Source: Rhizobium sp. BK196 (GTDB lineage: Bacteria > Pseudomonadota > Alphaproteobacteria > Rhizobiales > Rhizobiaceae). From it: 64,000 nt of DNA. Each line of letters starts with the position of its first letter. The stretch's first letter is position 1. The stretch is from positions 62,001 to 126,000 of the forward strand of contig NZ_JACHZB010000010.1 of the NCBI RefSeq assembly GCF_014193255.1, in the 5' to 3' direction. Below, one piece after another: positions 63,401-64,000 of the stretch. The notes beneath the pieces were generated by a model. That model searched no databases. It saw nothing but the letters and a program-made list of their open reading frames with translations, and had not been told where the DNA came from. Made by a program: the position numbers and the translations under genes.

Positions 63401-64000
63401 GCGATAGCCCGCCCTTGCCGGTGAGCGCCGTATCGAAATCGAGCTTGTTATCCGCAAACCTGCCGGATGCATTGAGCGACAGACCAGCAAGCCTGGCTGC
63501 CTTTGTCTGGCTTGTCGCGGCGCCTTTCCAGTTCAGCCTGAAATCGGCCGCTGGTGCTGCGGGCGTGCCCGTTGCAGTGACCGCACCCGAAACCGTACCT
63601 TCGGCAGCAAGATCGGGAACAAAGCCATTGGCGACCTTCGCCGGCAGGCTGACGATGTCGGCGTTGATGTTGAGGGTCGGGCTGTTCGAATCCGCAAGAC
63701 CGACGTCGCCCGCCGCCTTCAGGGAAAGACCGTCAGGGCCGCTAATGTCGCCATCGAAGTTCAGCTGGTTGTCGGCGAACGTGCCAGATGTCGAGATGCC
63801 GAGAGGAGCGATGCCGGCCCCCCTTGTATGGCTGGTGGCCGCATCCTTCCAGTCGAGCTTGAAATTGACAACGGGGGTGGCCGGTGTCCCGGTTACGTTC
63901 ACCGTACCGGAAATCGTGCCGTCGGCGGCAAGATTAGGAACGAAGCTGTTGGCAAGGCTTGTCGGCAGGTCAGTGATGACGGCATCGAGCTTCAGGGTCT
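60468..64000 (-). CDS. tamB: translocation/assembly module subunit TamB (partial, N-terminus beyond right edge)
   Basis: The frame runs open from the right edge to the stop at 60468, about 1177 residues; an internal GTG at 63902 is not the start, because the repeat pattern continues upstream of it. The C-terminus has the TamB (DUF490) domain, with GRLTILNRRLNFSDRSRITF, LPQDEVLAQLIFGQSMSRL and the terminal GVKLRGAAGGNGAGEAGIVY. Before it lie at least seven tandem repeats of 107 residues, each with a turn like NGFVPDLGAEGTISG and DFKLDWANAATNQTK. TamB spans the periplasm with TamA and takes part in outer-membrane lipid or protein transport; long beta-repeats form the bridge. Confidence 0.9.
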   Translation of the reverse strand, partial: TLKLDAVITDLPTSLANSFVPNLAADGTISGTVNVTGTPATPVVNFKLDWKDAATSHTRGAGIAPLGISTSGTFADNQLNFDGDISGPDGLSLKAAGDVGLADSNSPTLNINADIVSLPAKVANGFVPDLAAEGTVSGAVTATGTPAAPAADFRLNWKGAATSQTKAARLAGLSLNASGRFADNKLDFDTALTGKGGLSLKALGNVAITGTTIGNIKVDAELANVPANIANGFVKDLDAGGVISGTASASGTPAAPAANFKLSWQDATTRHTKTAGLTGLDLAATGHFADQKLDFDANLIGPKALSLKATGNVELAGTAVRNLKVDADLANLPAGLANGFVPDLGAEGTISGKASASGSLPTPAVTFDLAWANAATRQTRSNGLTDLSAKATGKYENNRVDFNANLGSGNGALLKANGGVTIDGAAIRDLAVNADIAGLPANLANGFMPGLGAEGIISGTAITSGTPTEPVVDFKLDWANAATNQTKTAGLSGLALAASGKYVSDRLDFDANLNGKGGVSLKASGNLALAGTTIQGIDAKADIANLPAAIANGFVQDLGAEGTITATATASGSLTAPSADFSIDWKNAETKQTRTAGLSGLTLAASGKLSKDRLDFDANLNGNGSVSLKASGNLDIAGTTIKGVNAKADVTNLPAAVANGFVPNLGAAGAISATATASGSLPLPSVDFKVDWKNAETSQTKGAGLAPLTLGANGKLADNKLTVDTSLAGDGGLSLKGGGTLTMTGNRAMSMRFNGSLPFAVLGAQLAQQGLVAEGVANVNLEVSGTTAAPVINGTVTTDGAKLIDVRRNLALEGLGATITFNGQQAVISRLNGRLASGGSISASGSVGISGTFPADLSIRLDRAVYVDGTLVVATVDGTLGLKGPLLSNPTLNGRLHIDKASITVPERLPTSLREIDIRHIHAPPAVLAQLRDNAQQQPREKSSTIMLDIELDAPSQIFVRGRGIDAEVGGNITIHGSAAAPEVAGAFTMRRGRLTILNRRLNFSDRSRITFAGDLTPALDLEATSTSGTTTLTVDVAGLATDPAITFSSSPALPQDEVLAQLIFGQSMSRLSPVQIAQLADAVSQLAGNRSTSLFEGLRNQLGVDDLDISTDEKGRTSVSVGRYLNERTYFELQQGGEAGAKAIINLDVGRGVKLRGAAGGNGAGEAGIVYEHEY

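Noticed and set aside
60800..64000. CRISPR-like periodic repeats
   Set aside because: The 321-bp period is in frame and encodes repeated protein units; there are no short identical repeats with unique spacers.

Overview
The window is about 64 kb of GC-rich chromosomal DNA from an alphaproteobacterium of the order Hyphomicrobiales (Rhizobiales), most probably Rhizobium or a close relative. The evidence is the hemC-hemD-mic60-hemY cluster, the mdh-sucCDAB-lpdA locus, the split F1-ATPase operon atpHAGDC, an Omp19-like lipoprotein beside zapE, a METTL20-type methyltransferase, FdsGBACD formate dehydrogenase and two rhizobial-type intergenic palindromic elements. Most of it is housekeeping core genome. 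No tRNA, rRNA, CRISPR array, prophage or insertion sequence was recognised.

Layout. 1-4458 (minus): tetrapyrrole genes hemC and hemD with a bacterial Mic60 (mitofilin) and HemY, which runs off the left edge. 4531-8002 (plus): tsaD, gpsA, a YciI-like protein, an EVE-domain protein and an ETF-beta/L7-L12 type lysine methyltransferase. 8001-8103: a repeat element that shares stop codons with both convergent flanking genes. 8897-12325: sdhCDAB. 12601-14322: Omp19-like lipoprotein and zapE. 14497-26337: mdh, sucC, sucD, sucA, sucB and lpdA, interleaved with small genes (a DUF1579-like protein, a YciI-like protein, a DUF4241-like secreted protein, another secreted protein and an SDR). 26440-34053: cytochrome b561, TraB/GumN protein, XerC, acyltransferase, AAA ATPase, PriA and a small membrane protein. 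34309-39412: atpHAGDC with a small Cys-rich gene between atpD and atpC. 39776-41887: a polyprenyl-phosphate sugar transferase and an acyltransferase-3. 41953-45230 (minus): a TPP riboswitch followed by ykoF-thiX-thiZ-thiY for thiamin-precursor uptake. 45412-47392: a SoxR-controlled FMN reductase, soxR and an SDR. 47494-56743: an ArsR regulator, a LysR regulator and the formate dehydrogenase operon, ending in a frameshifted OFA transporter. 56910-57713 (minus): cheW and the decayed tail of a chemoreceptor. 57737-60445: ornithine aminotransferase, arginase and a divergent Lrp regulator. 60468-64000: the C-terminal part of TamB with seven tandem 107-residue repeats, cut by the right edge.

How the genes work together. 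The central block is aerobic carbon metabolism: malate dehydrogenase, succinyl-CoA synthetase, 2-oxoglutarate dehydrogenase (E1, E2, E3) and succinate dehydrogenase supply the respiratory chain, and F1-ATPase uses the resulting gradient. Formate dehydrogenase and arginine catabolism add accessory electron and nitrogen sources. TPP, whose precursors the riboswitch-controlled transporter is expected to import, is the cofactor of SucA in the same window.

No clearly new multi-gene system was found. The most unusual points are the chemoreceptor remnant fused in position behind rocD, the single-base frameshift in the formate-operon transporter, the hairpin between a perfect Shine-Dalgarno sequence and the sucA start codon, the conserved-looking small Cys protein inside the atp operon, the repeats that donate stop codons, and the regular 321-bp repeats in tamB.
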